A stretch of DNA of 64,000 bases from CAVZBT01 sp963773605 (GTDB lineage Bacteria; Acidobacteriota; UBA6911), in NCBI GenBank assembly GCA_963773605.1, contig CAVZBT010000013.1, forward strand, positions 248,001-312,000, written 5' to 3'. The notes below the pieces were generated by a model. The model made no database searches. It was not told the origin of the DNA and saw only the letters and a program-made list of their open reading frames with translations. Positions within the stretch are counted from its first letter, which is position 1. Every line of letters begins with the position of its first letter. A program made the translations under genes and the position numbers. Positions 9,497 through 18,251 of the stretch are shown one piece after another.

Positions 9497-10911
9497 ATTC
9501 GGCCGATTTCACAGCCCTGCTGCCGGTCATGACTCTCGGTGCTTCTGCCGTCGTCGTCATGATCGCCATTGCGGTAAGGCGCAGCCACTTGGCGGCGGCC
9601 GGCCTTACCCTGACGGGGCTCGGGGCCGCCCTGTTGGCAGTTGGGCCCGCTTCGGCCGTGGCCCCACGTCAGGTAACGGACCTTCTCGTTGTCGACCGCT
9701 ATGCCCTGTTCTTCACCGGACTACTGGTTGCTGCAACGTTCGTCATTGCGCTGTTTTCGTATAGATACTTCGAGTGCAGGGAGGTGAGGGCGGAAGAGTT
9801 CTACGTCCTGCTGCTGGTGGCGGTCGCGGGCGCGGTGGTGCTGGTGACCGCCTCACATTTCGCCTCGTTCTTCCTGGGGCTCGAACTCCTGAGCGTTTCC
9901 CTGTATGCCCTGAACGCTTACCTGCACAAGCGACGACTCTCGCTGGAAGCCGGGCTCAAGTACCTGGTGCTCGCCGCTTCCTCGACCGCCTTTCTCCTGT
10001 TCGGGATGGCTCTCGTGTATGCGCAACTGGGCACGATGTCCTTCGCCAGAATGGCGTCCCTGTTTGAGGGGCGGACTGCACCGGCGGACCCACTGATGCT
10101 GTGCGGACTCGCCCTGACCCTCACAGGTTTCGGCTTCAAGCTGGGCCTGGTCCCGTTTCACCTCTGGACCCCGGACGTGTACGAGGGGGCGCCCGCTCCC
10201 GTCACCGCGTTCGTGGCGACGGTCTCAAAGGGGGCGATGTTCGCGCTCTTGTTGCGTTATTTCCACGGTGCCTGGGCGCAGGGGGCTGTGTTCGTGGCCC
10301 TGAGCGGGCTTGCGGTGGCGTCGATGCTGGTGGGCAACCTCCTCGCCCTGCTGCAGGAAAACATCAAGCGTATCCTGGCCTACTCGTCAATCGCCCACAT
10401 GGGCTACGTGTTGGTCGCTTTCCTCGCCGGAGGGGCGATGGCCGAGCAGGCGGTTATGTTCTACCTGGCGGCCTATTTCGTCACGACACTCGGTGCGCTC
10501 GGGGTCGTGACGGCGGTCTCGAAGCGCGAACGCGACGCCGACCGCCTGGAAGATTACCGGGGACTGTTCTGGCGCAATCCCGCCCTCGCCGGGGTGATGA
10601 CAGCCATGATGATGTCCCTTGCCGGGATACCGCTGACGGCCGGCTTCCTGGGGAAATTCTATGTCGTGGCCGCGGGCGCCTCGGCGGCGGCGTGGTGGCT
10701 CGTCCTCGCCCTGGCGGTGACCAGCGTCATCGGGCTCTACTACTATCTCAGGGTCATCGTCATCCTTTACCTCGCGGACGCGGACAGGCGTCCGGTACTG
10801 CGGATTTCCCTGGGCGACGGCTTGCTGCTTGCGGCGTTGACTGTGATCCTGGTGTGGATGGGCACCTACCCGGTCCCGTTCCTGAACCTGGTCCGCTCCA
10901 GCACCCTGTAG
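9493..10911 (+). CDS. nuoN: NADH-quinone oxidoreductase subunit N
   Basis: Third antiporter-like subunit (472 aa) of complex I and last gene of the operon. Motifs include FLGLELLSVSLYALNAY (TM5 Glu) and FGFKLGLVPFHLWTPDVYEG (TM7 Lys), then RILAYSSIAHMGYVL. The start is a GTG at 9493 that overlaps the nuoM stop (GTGA) and has GGAGG 5 bases upstream. A much longer in-frame extension back to 8296 is a shadow of nuoM. The gene is convergent with hypD, with a 29-base gap and no obvious terminator hairpin. Confidence 0.97.
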   Translation: MNSADFTALLPVMTLGASAVVVMIAIAVRRSHLAAAGLTLTGLGAALLAVGPASAVAPRQVTDLLVVDRYALFFTGLLVAATFVIALFSYRYFECREVRAEEFYVLLLVAVAGAVVLVTASHFASFFLGLELLSVSLYALNAYLHKRRLSLEAGLKYLVLAASSTAFLLFGMALVYAQLGTMSFARMASLFEGRTAPADPLMLCGLALTLTGFGFKLGLVPFHLWTPDVYEGAPAPVTAFVATVSKGAMFALLLRYFHGAWAQGAVFVALSGLAVASMLVGNLLALLQENIKRILAYSSIAHMGYVLVAFLAGGAMAEQAVMFYLAAYFVTTLGALGVVTAVSKRERDADRLEDYRGLFWRNPALAGVMTAMMMSLAGIPLTAGFLGKFYVVAAGASAAAWWLVLALAVTSVIGLYYYLRVIVILYLADADRRPVLRISLGDGLLLAALTVILVWMGTYPVPFLNLVRSSTL

Positions 10912-10940
10912 ATTCGTCAAGGGGGCGAGGGATTAGCGAC

Positions 10941-12062
10941 TCATCGGCTCGGGGTCAGGGTTTCCGGTGTCTGCAGCCGTATCCTGCGGTAACGGTAATA
11001 CGCGGCACAGGCCCCCTCGGACGAAACCATGGGAGCCCCGAGCGGGTGCTCCGGCGTGCAAAGGGTGCCGAATACCGGACACTCATGCGGCTTCTTGACG
11101 CCCTGAAGAACGAGGCCGCTGATGCATGCTGCCGGTTCGTCCAGCGCGCGGTCGGCCACGTCGAAGCGGCGCTCGGCGTCGAATGCGGCATATTCGGGCT
11201 GCAGCCCCAGGCCGCTCTGCGGTATTGGCCCGATACCCCGCCACTTGCGCGCGACCACGCGGAAAATGCGGTGGATCAGCTCCTGCGCCGTCCGGTTGCC
11301 ATCGCGCCGGACGGTGCGGGTGTACTGGTTTTCGACTTCGGCGCGCCCCTCTTCGAGCTGCTTCACACAAAGGTAGATGCCCTGAAGTATGTCCAGGGGT
11401 TCGAAACCGGTGACTACGATGGGAACCCTGTACTGGTGCGCAATCGGTTCGTATTCCTCCCACCCCATCACCGCGCAGACATGTCCCGCAGCCAGGAACC
11501 CCTGGACGCGGTTCGACGGTGAGGACAGGATGGCCTCCATCGCGGGGGGCACGAGCACATGCGAAACGAGGAGCGAGAAATTGCGCACCCTTTGTCGTGC
11601 CGCCTGGAACACGGCCATGGCGTTGGCAGGGGCCGTCGTCTCAAACCCGACGGCAAAAAAGACCACCTCCCTGTCGGGGTTTTCTACCGCGACCCGCAGC
11701 GCATCGAGCGGCGAGTAGACGATGCGGATGTCGCCCCCCGCGGCTTTGACGGTTAGCAGATCCCTCTCTACCCCGGGGACGCGCAGCATGTCCCCGAAGG
11801 AGCAGAAGATCACGTTCGGGGTCGCCGCGATTTCGATCGCCTTCTCGATCAGCTCGAGAGGGGTGACACACACGGGGCAGCCAGGGCCGTGCACGAGGGT
11901 CAGTTCCTGCGGCAGCAGTTCGTCTATGCCGAAGCGCACGATCGCGTGCGTCTGTCCGCCGCAGATCTCCATCAAAATCCACGGCCTCGTGGTCACCTGG
12001 CGAAGCGCGTCTGCGAATCCCCTCGCCGCCTTCGGGTCGCGATACTCGTCAACGAACTTCAT
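10941..12062 (-). CDS. hypD: Hydrogenase maturation protein HypD
   Basis: HypD (373 aa) is the [4Fe-4S] scaffold on which, with HypC, the Fe(CN)2CO group of [NiFe] hydrogenase is assembled. Conserved Cys motifs are MEICGGQTHAI near the N-terminus, HGPGCPVCVTP, and the C-terminal cluster-binding stretch CPVFGTLCTPEHPLGAP followed by MVSSEGACAAYY. The start MKFVDEYRD is at 12062, with 14 bases overlapping the 3' end of hypC; the upstream in-frame extension to 12167 is hypC sequence. It is the last gene of a hypABCD operon. hypE is not downstream as it often is. Confidence 0.97.
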   Translation of the reverse strand: MKFVDEYRDPKAARGFADALRQVTTRPWILMEICGGQTHAIVRFGIDELLPQELTLVHGPGCPVCVTPLELIEKAIEIAATPNVIFCSFGDMLRVPGVERDLLTVKAAGGDIRIVYSPLDALRVAVENPDREVVFFAVGFETTAPANAMAVFQAARQRVRNFSLLVSHVLVPPAMEAILSSPSNRVQGFLAAGHVCAVMGWEEYEPIAHQYRVPIVVTGFEPLDILQGIYLCVKQLEEGRAEVENQYTRTVRRDGNRTAQELIHRIFRVVARKWRGIGPIPQSGLGLQPEYAAFDAERRFDVADRALDEPAACISGLVLQGVKKPHECPVFGTLCTPEHPLGAPMVSSEGACAAYYRYRRIRLQTPETLTPSR

Positions 12063-12315
12063 CAGACCGCGACTCCCCCAAATCGGCGAGATCGCCCATC
12101 TGCCGCAGGTACTCGAAAACCTGCTGCGCCTCGGCTTCGTCGACGACGCTGATGGCAAACCCCACATGAACCAATACGTAGTCGCCTATGCCGGCTTCGG
12201 GGACATAGGCGAGGTTGATGGTCTTGAGCACCCCGCCGAAACTGACCTTGCCGCAGCGCAGGATGGGATCCGTCCCTTCGATGCTGATGACTTTTCCAGG
12301 TACTGCCAGGCACAT
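12049..12315 (-). CDS. hypC: Hydrogenase maturation chaperone HypC
   Basis: Small chaperone (88 aa) that partners HypD in delivering the Fe(CN)2CO group to the hydrogenase large subunit. The invariant N-terminal MCLAVPGKV, with the essential Cys2, fixes the start at 12315; the frame upstream of it is unused. The OB-like barrel sequence GDYVLVHVGFAISVVDEAEA is typical. It overlaps hypD by 14 bases and lies 29 bases downstream of the hypB stop. Confidence 0.96.
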   Translation of the reverse strand: MCLAVPGKVISIEGTDPILRCGKVSFGGVLKTINLAYVPEAGIGDYVLVHVGFAISVVDEAEAQQVFEYLRQMGDLADLGESRSDEVR

Positions 12316-12344
12316 CGCACTACTCCTTTGTCCCCAGGCGCCGC

Positions 12345-13034
12345 TCATGAGGCAGGGTTAATTTCCTTCGCGCCCGGTCTCCGTGCGGGGGCGACCCGTT
12401 GGAGGAGCCAGCCGCACCATTCGGGAATGCCCGCGCCAGTCGTGCACGACATCTCGAACACGGTAAGGACCGGGTTGATCTGCATGGCGTTGCGCCGCAG
12501 TGCGGCGACATCGCAGTTCACGTACGGGAGGAGGTCGATCTTGTTGATGATCAGGACCGAGGCGTTCCGGAACATCGCCGGGTACTTGAGCGGTTTGTCG
12601 TCCCCCTCCGTCGTGCTGAGAACCACCACCTTGAGTGCTTCGCCCAGGTCATAGTTGGCGGGGCAGACGAGGTTCCCGACATTCTCGATGATCAGCATGT
12701 CGAGCTGGGGGAGATCGAGCTTCTGCAACGCTTCGTGTACGAGCCGCGCTTCAAGGTGACAGGCGCCGTTGGTGACGATCTGGACCACGGGCACACGGTA
12801 CCGCGCGACGCGTTGCGCGTCGAGATCGGTCTGCACGTCCCCTTCGATGACCGCCACCCGTGGCGCGCCGTTCAATTCGTTGAGCGTGCGCTCCAAAATG
12901 CTCGTCTTGCCGGCCCCCGGGGAGCTGACGATGTTGAAAACGAACAGGCCGGCGCGCTCGAAGAGGCTCCGGTTTTGCTGGGCGATCTCGTCGTTTTTCT
13001 CCAGCACCTTGCGTTCAATCGTGACTACGCTCAT
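12345..13034 (-). CDS. hypB: Hydrogenase nickel incorporation GTPase HypB
   Basis: GTPase (229 aa) that, with HypA, inserts nickel into [NiFe]-hydrogenase precursors. The P-loop is SSPGAGKTSIL and the specificity motif is NKIDLLPYV. The metal-site Cys-His is in TNGACHLEA, and a further Cys lies in NVGNLVCPANYDLGE. It lacks both the N-terminal His-rich nickel-storage tract and the CxxCGC motif found in some HypB proteins. The start overlaps the hypA stop by 4 bases. Confidence 0.97.
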   Translation of the reverse strand: MSVVTIERKVLEKNDEIAQQNRSLFERAGLFVFNIVSSPGAGKTSILERTLNELNGAPRVAVIEGDVQTDLDAQRVARYRVPVVQIVTNGACHLEARLVHEALQKLDLPQLDMLIIENVGNLVCPANYDLGEALKVVVLSTTEGDDKPLKYPAMFRNASVLIINKIDLLPYVNCDVAALRRNAMQINPVLTVFEMSCTTGAGIPEWCGWLLQRVAPARRPGAKEINPAS

Positions 13035-13393
13035 GACACCTCGGCGGGTTCATCCGTCATTTCCACCTCGAGCACTTGGAGTTCCATCCCCGACACCAGC
13101 TCCACGTCGAGGCTGCCGCAGGAAGGGCAGACGAACGCCAGGTCTTCAATCTCGAAAGTGATCGAGCAGGCACGGCACGCCGCCCTGGCCGCCACCCTGT
13201 CGATGTCCAGTTTCGCGGACTGCCATGGCGTGCCACCGACAATGGCGCCGAAGCAGAAATCGAGCGAATCGGGCACGACCCCGGCCAGGTTGCCCACACG
13301 CACACGGACGGCCCTCACGTCCGGCGCTCTGGCGGCCGGGACGTACTGCTCCACGATGTTCAATATATTCTGCGCGAGCGCCAGTTCATGCAT
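13031..13393 (-). CDS. hypA: Hydrogenase/urease nickel incorporation protein HypA
   Basis: Nickel metallochaperone (120 aa) working with HypB. The Ni-binding N-terminus MHELALAQNIL contains the required His2. The zinc site is formed by two CxxC pairs, CRAC and CPSC. It is the first gene of hypABCD and is followed by hypB with a 4-base overlap. No hydrogenase structural genes are visible in the window. Confidence 0.96.
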   Translation of the reverse strand: MHELALAQNILNIVEQYVPAARAPDVRAVRVRVGNLAGVVPDSLDFCFGAIVGGTPWQSAKLDIDRVAARAACRACSITFEIEDLAFVCPSCGSLDVELVSGMELQVLEVEMTDEPAEVS

Positions 13394-13656
13394 TTCCGCA
13401 ATCCACAGCTACCCAGAAAGGATACCATGCCGTCCACGGGCAGCTTAAGGTGGGTGAGCTCAAAGCTGTGAGAGAACGGCACCGCCGAGCCGCGAAGGTA
13501 CAAAAGTGCGGGCCCTCGCCACCGCTTGCCGCATCACTGGATCGGCAGGCCCTGCCGGCAGCGTCCTCCGATCCCGACGTTGTTCCCCTTCCGGGCAACA
13601 GTGCTAAGACCGCAGAGGGAGACCCCGGCGAGAATCGAGTCAATCGACGGCGCCTG

Positions 13657-14571
13657 CTAGCGCCACTTCGCGCGGAACCATTCGACCGTTTGCCGCAACC
13701 CGTCGTCGAACTCCACCGCGGGTTTCCAGCCGAGTTCGGCCTGGGCTTTTTTTGCGGAAACCTGCTTCCCCCCGAAATCGCCCGGGCGCTCCGGGACGAA
13801 CTCGATGCGGACGTGGTCCCCGACGTTGCGCCGGATCCCTTCGGCCACTTCCAGGACGGTGACCTTGCGAGTTCCCTCCAGGTTGTAGGTCCGGTTGGCC
13901 GCGCCTTCGGACATCGCCAGGACATGGGCGTCGGCGAGATCGCGGACGTAGATGAAGTTGCGATACTGGCTCCCCTTGCCCGCGATGGTAAGCGGCTCGC
14001 CGTTGAGCGCCTTCTTGATGAAGATCGGAATCAGGAGCTCCTCCCGCATCCGCGGCCCATACGGTATCCCGAGCCTGAGGACGGTAAACGGGACTTTGTA
14101 CAGCTGGTGGTAGTTGTGGCAGAGCATCTCGCACGCCATCTTGGTCGACGTGTAGATGTGCCCGGCCCCGTCGAGGTAGAAAGGAGTCGCCTCGTCCACG
14201 GGCTCGCCGTTTGGAGAGCCGTTGTACACCCAGACCGTGGATGCCATGTACACGCGCGCGTTGCCGTGGATGCGGGCGGCCTCGAGCACGTTGGCGGTGC
14301 CGACCACATTGAGCGAGGTGGTGTAGACGGGATATTTGTACGCATAATTCACGTTTGAAACGGCCGCCAGGTGAAAAATGTGCTGTGCGCCACGGGTCGC
14401 CGAAAGCACCGAGGAGAGGTCCATCAGGTCGACGTTTTCGAATGTGACGTCGCTCCTGTGCGGCATCACCCGGTAATCGAGGACGGTGACCTCGTGGCCT
14501 GCGTCCTTAAGTGCGTCGACCACGTGCGATCCGATGAATCCACTTCCGCCGGTAACAACAGCCTTAGCCAT
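13657..14571 (-). CDS. NAD-dependent epimerase/dehydratase (extended SDR)
   Basis: Nucleotide-sugar epimerase or dehydratase of the extended short-chain dehydrogenase family (304 aa). It has the Rossmann motif TGGSGFIGSHVVDAL at the N-terminus. The substrate-binding segments LGIPYGP and YRNFIYVRDLADAHVLA are typical of GalE/RmlB relatives. The catalytic Tyr-x3-Lys is probably YTSTK near residue 150. I start at MAKAVVTGG (14571), preceded by GGGGAACTCAC; the frame upstream lies in the aminotransferase gene. It lies 11 bases downstream of a DegT-family aminotransferase, suggesting joint work on a nucleotide or lipid-linked sugar. The exact substrate cannot be read from sequence. Confidence 0.88.
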   Translation of the reverse strand: MAKAVVTGGSGFIGSHVVDALKDAGHEVTVLDYRVMPHRSDVTFENVDLMDLSSVLSATRGAQHIFHLAAVSNVNYAYKYPVYTTSLNVVGTANVLEAARIHGNARVYMASTVWVYNGSPNGEPVDEATPFYLDGAGHIYTSTKMACEMLCHNYHQLYKVPFTVLRLGIPYGPRMREELLIPIFIKKALNGEPLTIAGKGSQYRNFIYVRDLADAHVLAMSEGAANRTYNLEGTRKVTVLEVAEGIRRNVGDHVRIEFVPERPGDFGGKQVSAKKAQAELGWKPAVEFDDGLRQTVEWFRAKWR

Positions 14572-14582
14572 GTGAGTTCCCC

Positions 14583-15734
14583 TTAACTGATGACGGCCGC
14601 AAGTGCCTGGAGGACCTGCTGCGCTTCGCTCTCCTGCATCCCGGAAAATACCGGTAAACAGATATGCCGGGCGCACAAATCTTCGGATACGGGCAGCGGC
14701 CCCGAATGGTACCGGGCGAAGACGGGCTGCTTATGCAAGGGTTCCTCGTATACCTCCCCGGCGAGGGAGACGCCGTAGCGTTCCCGCAGCAAGCCCTTGA
14801 GCGCTTTCCGGTCGCGGTTTTCGCTCAGGACCGCGATGTACTTGTAGTAGTTGCAGACCCCGCCCGGGGGAGTGCGCACGGCGCGCAGCCCGGAGAATTG
14901 TCCCAGAGCTTCGTCATAGATCCGGGCGATCGCCTGACGATCGGCGATCATGCCGGGGAGGCGCAGGAGGTGGCGGAGCCCGATGATGGCGTGCGGTTCG
15001 GACATGCGCCAGTTGTACCCCATGCGGACATGGGCGTTCTGGGTGAAACTCGCCTTACCCTGGTCGCGGTAGATCCGCGCTTCCTCGGCGATGCGGGCGT
15101 CGCCGGTGACGATCATGCCGCCCTCGGCGGAAGTCATGACCTTCGTAGGGTAAAAGCTGAAGCCCGCCGCTACTCCAAAGGCCCCGGCTGCGGTCCCGTC
15201 CAGGGAAGACCCGTGCGCGTGGGCGGCATCTTCGACCAGCCACATCCCCTTGCGCGCGGCCAGGTCGACGAGGGCCGGCACATACCGCGACACGATCCCC
15301 CCGATGTGCACGACGACGATCCCGGCCGTCCGCGGTGTGAGCTTCCTTTCGACGTCGGCGGGGTCGAGCGCGAGCGACTCGGGCTCCATGTCCACCAGGA
15401 CCGGGTTGCCCCCGGCATGGACCACCGCTGCGGCGGTGGCGAAGAAAGTGTTGGTCGGGACCAGCACGTCCTTCCCGTCGACTCCGAGGGCCCTGAGGAT
15501 GATTTCCAGTGCGCTGGTGCCGCTGTTGACGGCGATCGCGTGGCGTACGCCGCAGAGTTCGGCGAACTTCTGCTCGAACTCCGCCCCGTACTTGCCCAGC
15601 GTGAGCTGCCCGGTTGCCAGCACCTCCTGGATCTTCTCGGCGATCCAGGCGCGGTCTTCGGGCAGGAACTGGATCTTGGCCGCAGGCACCTTCTTCTGCG
15701 CTTCGGCAGCCAGGTCGGATTTTTGTTCCGTCAT
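14583..15734 (-). CDS. DegT/DnrJ/EryC1 family PLP-dependent aminotransferase
   Basis: Sugar aminotransferase (383 aa) of the family that makes amino-deoxysugars such as ArnB, WecE and PglE products. The PLP lysine is in SFYPTKVMTSAEGG. Cofactor residues are in NSGTSALEIILRAL and WLVEDAAHAHG, and QGKASFTQNAHVRMGYNWRMSE is typical of the family. I start at MTEQKSDLAAE (15734); the frame extends 21 codons further upstream. It is followed directly by an epimerase and preceded by an SMR-like membrane protein and hpnI/hpnK, which suggests a role in making an amino sugar for a lipid or surface glycan. Substrate unknown. Confidence 0.9.
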   Translation of the reverse strand: MTEQKSDLAAEAQKKVPAAKIQFLPEDRAWIAEKIQEVLATGQLTLGKYGAEFEQKFAELCGVRHAIAVNSGTSALEIILRALGVDGKDVLVPTNTFFATAAAVVHAGGNPVLVDMEPESLALDPADVERKLTPRTAGIVVVHIGGIVSRYVPALVDLAARKGMWLVEDAAHAHGSSLDGTAAGAFGVAAGFSFYPTKVMTSAEGGMIVTGDARIAEEARIYRDQGKASFTQNAHVRMGYNWRMSEPHAIIGLRHLLRLPGMIADRQAIARIYDEALGQFSGLRAVRTPPGGVCNYYKYIAVLSENRDRKALKGLLRERYGVSLAGEVYEEPLHKQPVFARYHSGPLPVSEDLCARHICLPVFSGMQESEAQQVLQALAAVIS

Positions 15735-15800
15735 GAATATGTCCTTGAGTATATGGGTTTTGACCGAGCATGAACTTGAATCAGAACAGTCAGACACGAA

Positions 15801-16184
15801 CTACGTCTCGCCCCCTCCCAGCGCGATGAGTATAACGCCGGCCGCTACGAGCGCAATACCGCTCCATCGCATGGGGGACACCGCCTCGTGGAGTATGACG
15901 ATCGCCAGCACGGCCGCGAAGGCATACTCGATCGCCGTCATCGGCAGCGCGACCGTAACGTCCGTCCAGGAGAGCGCCGCGAGGAACAGGAAATAGAAAA
16001 TGGCGTTAAGCACCGTTCCGACGATCACATACCCGTTGGTGAGGGCGTGCCAGAAGTACACCGCCAGCGGCACGGGAGACCACGTCTCCAGGCTGCCGAC
16101 CTGCTGCATGCCGCGCCGGACCAGAATCTGCCCCACGGCCGCGGACGCCGCCGCGACCGTCATCGCCACAAGTACTCGGAACAT
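15801..16184 (-). CDS. EamA/SMR-type small membrane transporter
   Basis: Integral membrane protein of 127 aa with four predicted TM helices: about residues 3-22, 40-60, 66-92 and 102-122. Its layout is that of half-size drug/metabolite-transporter proteins (SMR, EamA single repeat, ArnE/ArnF-like). Typical features are an early Gly-Gln (AAVGQILVRRGMQQ) and a final helix SPMRWSGIALVAAGVILIAL. Such proteins usually act as dimers. Its position between a deacetylase-like and an aminotransferase gene suggests flipping of a lipid-linked amino sugar; this is inference. Confidence 0.75.
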   Translation of the reverse strand: MFRVLVAMTVAAASAAVGQILVRRGMQQVGSLETWSPVPLAVYFWHALTNGYVIVGTVLNAIFYFLFLAALSWTDVTVALPMTAIEYAFAAVLAIVILHEAVSPMRWSGIALVAAGVILIALGGGET

Positions 16185-16222
16185 AAGCGCTCCCGTTCTC
16201 AGGTAAAGGCACAGCGCACGGG

Positions 16223-17075
16223 TCAGAGATCGCTAAACGCGATCCTCTTGACCCCCGCCCGTTGCAGTTCGGCCCGGAGACCGGGCTGGGTCAGGGCCCG
16301 GAACTCCCCTTCGTGATCGTAGCCGGGCATGGTGCGGTCAAGTGCCGGACACCGACGTGTCGCCGGGTGGAAGTAGATTTCCGTGACCCCTTCCGGAAGT
16401 TCCCGGAGCAGTGCCCGCACGAGATCCGAACGCATGGCGCCGCTGTCGAACATGCCGAACAGGAAGTCGTTGTACCGCAGGCGGCCGCGCCTGAGCCTCG
16501 CCTTAAGGAGCGCCCTCCAGGGTGCGAGGAAAAGCCAGCCGGCTGCCCGCGCCGCGGGCGAGTTCCGGGAAGCCCGCCAGGAGCGCAACGGAGGCTCGTA
16601 CGGCACCCGGACCGCGCGCAACCCGTATTCCCGTCCGACCCGGAGCGTGGCCCCGAGGATGGTCGGGTGAAGGTGCATGTGGTTGTGGGCGTTCATGTGA
16701 TCCAGCGGGAGGCCCGTCCTGCGGAAGGCCTCGAACTGGGCCCGCATCTCCGCTTCGATCTGTCTCCGGATTCCCGGGCGGAAAAAGAAGTTGATGCCCG
16801 CCCACAGCAGGTTCTTCGAGAAGTCGCCGCGTGCATTCACCAGGTCCGGGACGGCTTCCGGCGGGAGCACGGGCCGCCCCTCGACGAGGACCAGGTGCAG
16901 CCCGACGCGCAGGCTCGGGATCCGCCGGGCGCGCTGCGACCGCGTCGGCTGCAGCTTCGGCCGAGACCATCAGGCTCGCCGCCGTCAGGATGCCTTGGAG
17001 GTGCGCCTCTTCGATTGCCTCGTTTACCGGCACAGCCAGGCCGAAGTCGTCGCCGGTGACGATGATCCGCCTCAC
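16223..17075 (-). pseudogene. hpnK: HpnK-like hopanoid/sugar deacetylase (YdjC family), frameshifted
   Basis: The N-terminal part (GTG at 17075, overlapping the hpnI stop; RRIIVTGDDFGLAVPVNEAIEEAH, bases 17075 to about 16930) and the C-terminal part (GLHLVLVEGRPVLPPEAV onward to 16223) lie in different frames. Removing one G from the GGG run at 16927-16929 joins them as AARRIPSLRVGLHLV, as expected of HpnK/YdjC proteins. The DD of TGDDFG and the HNHMHLHP segment are the metal-binding residues of this carbohydrate deacetylase family. HpnK deacetylates GlcNAc-hopanoid in the glucosaminylhopanoid pathway. The break may be a sequencing or assembly error or a real recent mutation; the rest of the gene looks undecayed. 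Confidence 0.85.
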
Positions 17076-18250
17076 GACCCGGCCCCGCGAGCCACAAGGC
17101 GGCCGTTGCGCTTCAGCACGAATTCGGAACCGCGCCAGATCGTCGTCCGCTTGGTGAAGGCCAGCAGCCAGGAGACGAGCGAGGCCACGTCCCTGAAGAA
17201 CAGCAGCCCGACGCTTTTCAGTCCTTCGCGGTCCTTGAAGCCCCAGCCGAGGATCACGGCCGCCGTCACGGTCCGTACCGCCACGGCGGCGACGAGCGTC
17301 GCCACTCCGAGGGCGCCCGTGCGCAGCAATGCGTACAGTAGCGCAAAAGGCGTGGAGCGGATGAGCGCCGTTGCGAAGAAGGCGAACGGTCTCGCAGCCC
17401 GCGTGTTCTGGTCCCAATAGACCTGGTGATTCCACCATTGCGTGGGGGACTTGAGATCGACCATGGTATCGACGAAGTACGGGACGATGGCCACCTTCTT
17501 CCCCGTGGACCAGATCCGGCGCCCCATCTCGTAGTCTTCCACGAGATAGTCCGCCAGAGTCTCGAGCCCTCCGATGCTCTCGAGCGTCGCGCGACGAAGC
17601 GCGACCGACGCTCCCAGGCAGAACCTCGATGCGCCGGTGATGTGCGCGAAGACGACGTTGGCCATGAAGTCCGCATTCAGGGTGAGCAGTTCGAGCTTTT
17701 CGTACCACGTGTCGGCACACGCTCCCTTGTAGAAGGTGCAGACGCAGCCGACGTCGGGATCGGTGAGCGGGGCGACGATAGCCTGGAGATAGTCCGGCTT
17801 CAGGTTCACGTCGCTGTCGCTGATGACCAGCACGTCGTGCCGCGCGTGGCGCAAACCGCCGATGAGGTTGTTGATTTTTCCGTTGGGCCCCGCCACGAAG
17901 TTTTCGACCGCCACCGTCACCCGATCGCTGCCGAATTCGCGCTGCAAATCGTGGAGCAGCGGTAGGGCCGGGTCGTTCTTCTGCTGCACCGAAAAAACGA
18001 CCTGGTACTCCGGGTAGTCCTGCAGGCAGGCGCTGCGCAGGTTGGCGCGCTGGTTCTTCTCGATCCCATACACCGGCTTCAGTACGGTCACGGCGGGCCA
18101 GGTGCAGGGCGGGGCGGGGGCGTCGCGCTTCTGGCGGATCCGCAGGCGGATCACAGCGAGGAGCGACAGCAGGGCATACACGGAGCCGCCGACGGTCGGG
18201 AGCAGGAACGCCCAGCACAGGATATCCAGCACGGGATGCGTTGCGACCAT
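17072..18250 (-). CDS. hpnI: Hopanoid glycosyltransferase HpnI (GT21, ceramide glucosyltransferase-like)
   Basis: Membrane glycosyltransferase (392 aa) that in hopanoid producers transfers N-acetylglucosamine to bacteriohopanetetrol. An N-terminal TM helix (residues 9-34) precedes a GT-A domain with VTVLKPVYGIEKN, the metal site in ISDSDVNLKPDYL, and the catalytic region YLVEDYEMGRRIW. C-terminal helices and a basic tail follow. The ceramide glucosyltransferase family shares this layout. It lies between pdxB and hpnK, with a 1-base gap and a 4-base overlap respectively, and the hpnI-hpnK pairing supports the hopanoid role. Confidence 0.85.
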   Translation of the reverse strand: MVATHPVLDILCWAFLLPTVGGSVYALLSLLAVIRLRIRQKRDAPAPPCTWPAVTVLKPVYGIEKNQRANLRSACLQDYPEYQVVFSVQQKNDPALPLLHDLQREFGSDRVTVAVENFVAGPNGKINNLIGGLRHARHDVLVISDSDVNLKPDYLQAIVAPLTDPDVGCVCTFYKGACADTWYEKLELLTLNADFMANVVFAHITGASRFCLGASVALRRATLESIGGLETLADYLVEDYEMGRRIWSTGKKVAIVPYFVDTMVDLKSPTQWWNHQVYWDQNTRAARPFAFFATALIRSTPFALLYALLRTGALGVATLVAAVAVRTVTAAVILGWGFKDREGLKSVGLLFFRDVASLVSWLLAFTKRTTIWRGSEFVLKRNGRLVARGAGS

Positions 18251-18251
18251 G

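Noticed and set aside
13543..13557. Near-palindrome CGGCAGG-C-CCTGCCG downstream of the epimerase gene
   Set aside because: Essentially no loop and no T-run; compatible with chance in GC-rich DNA.
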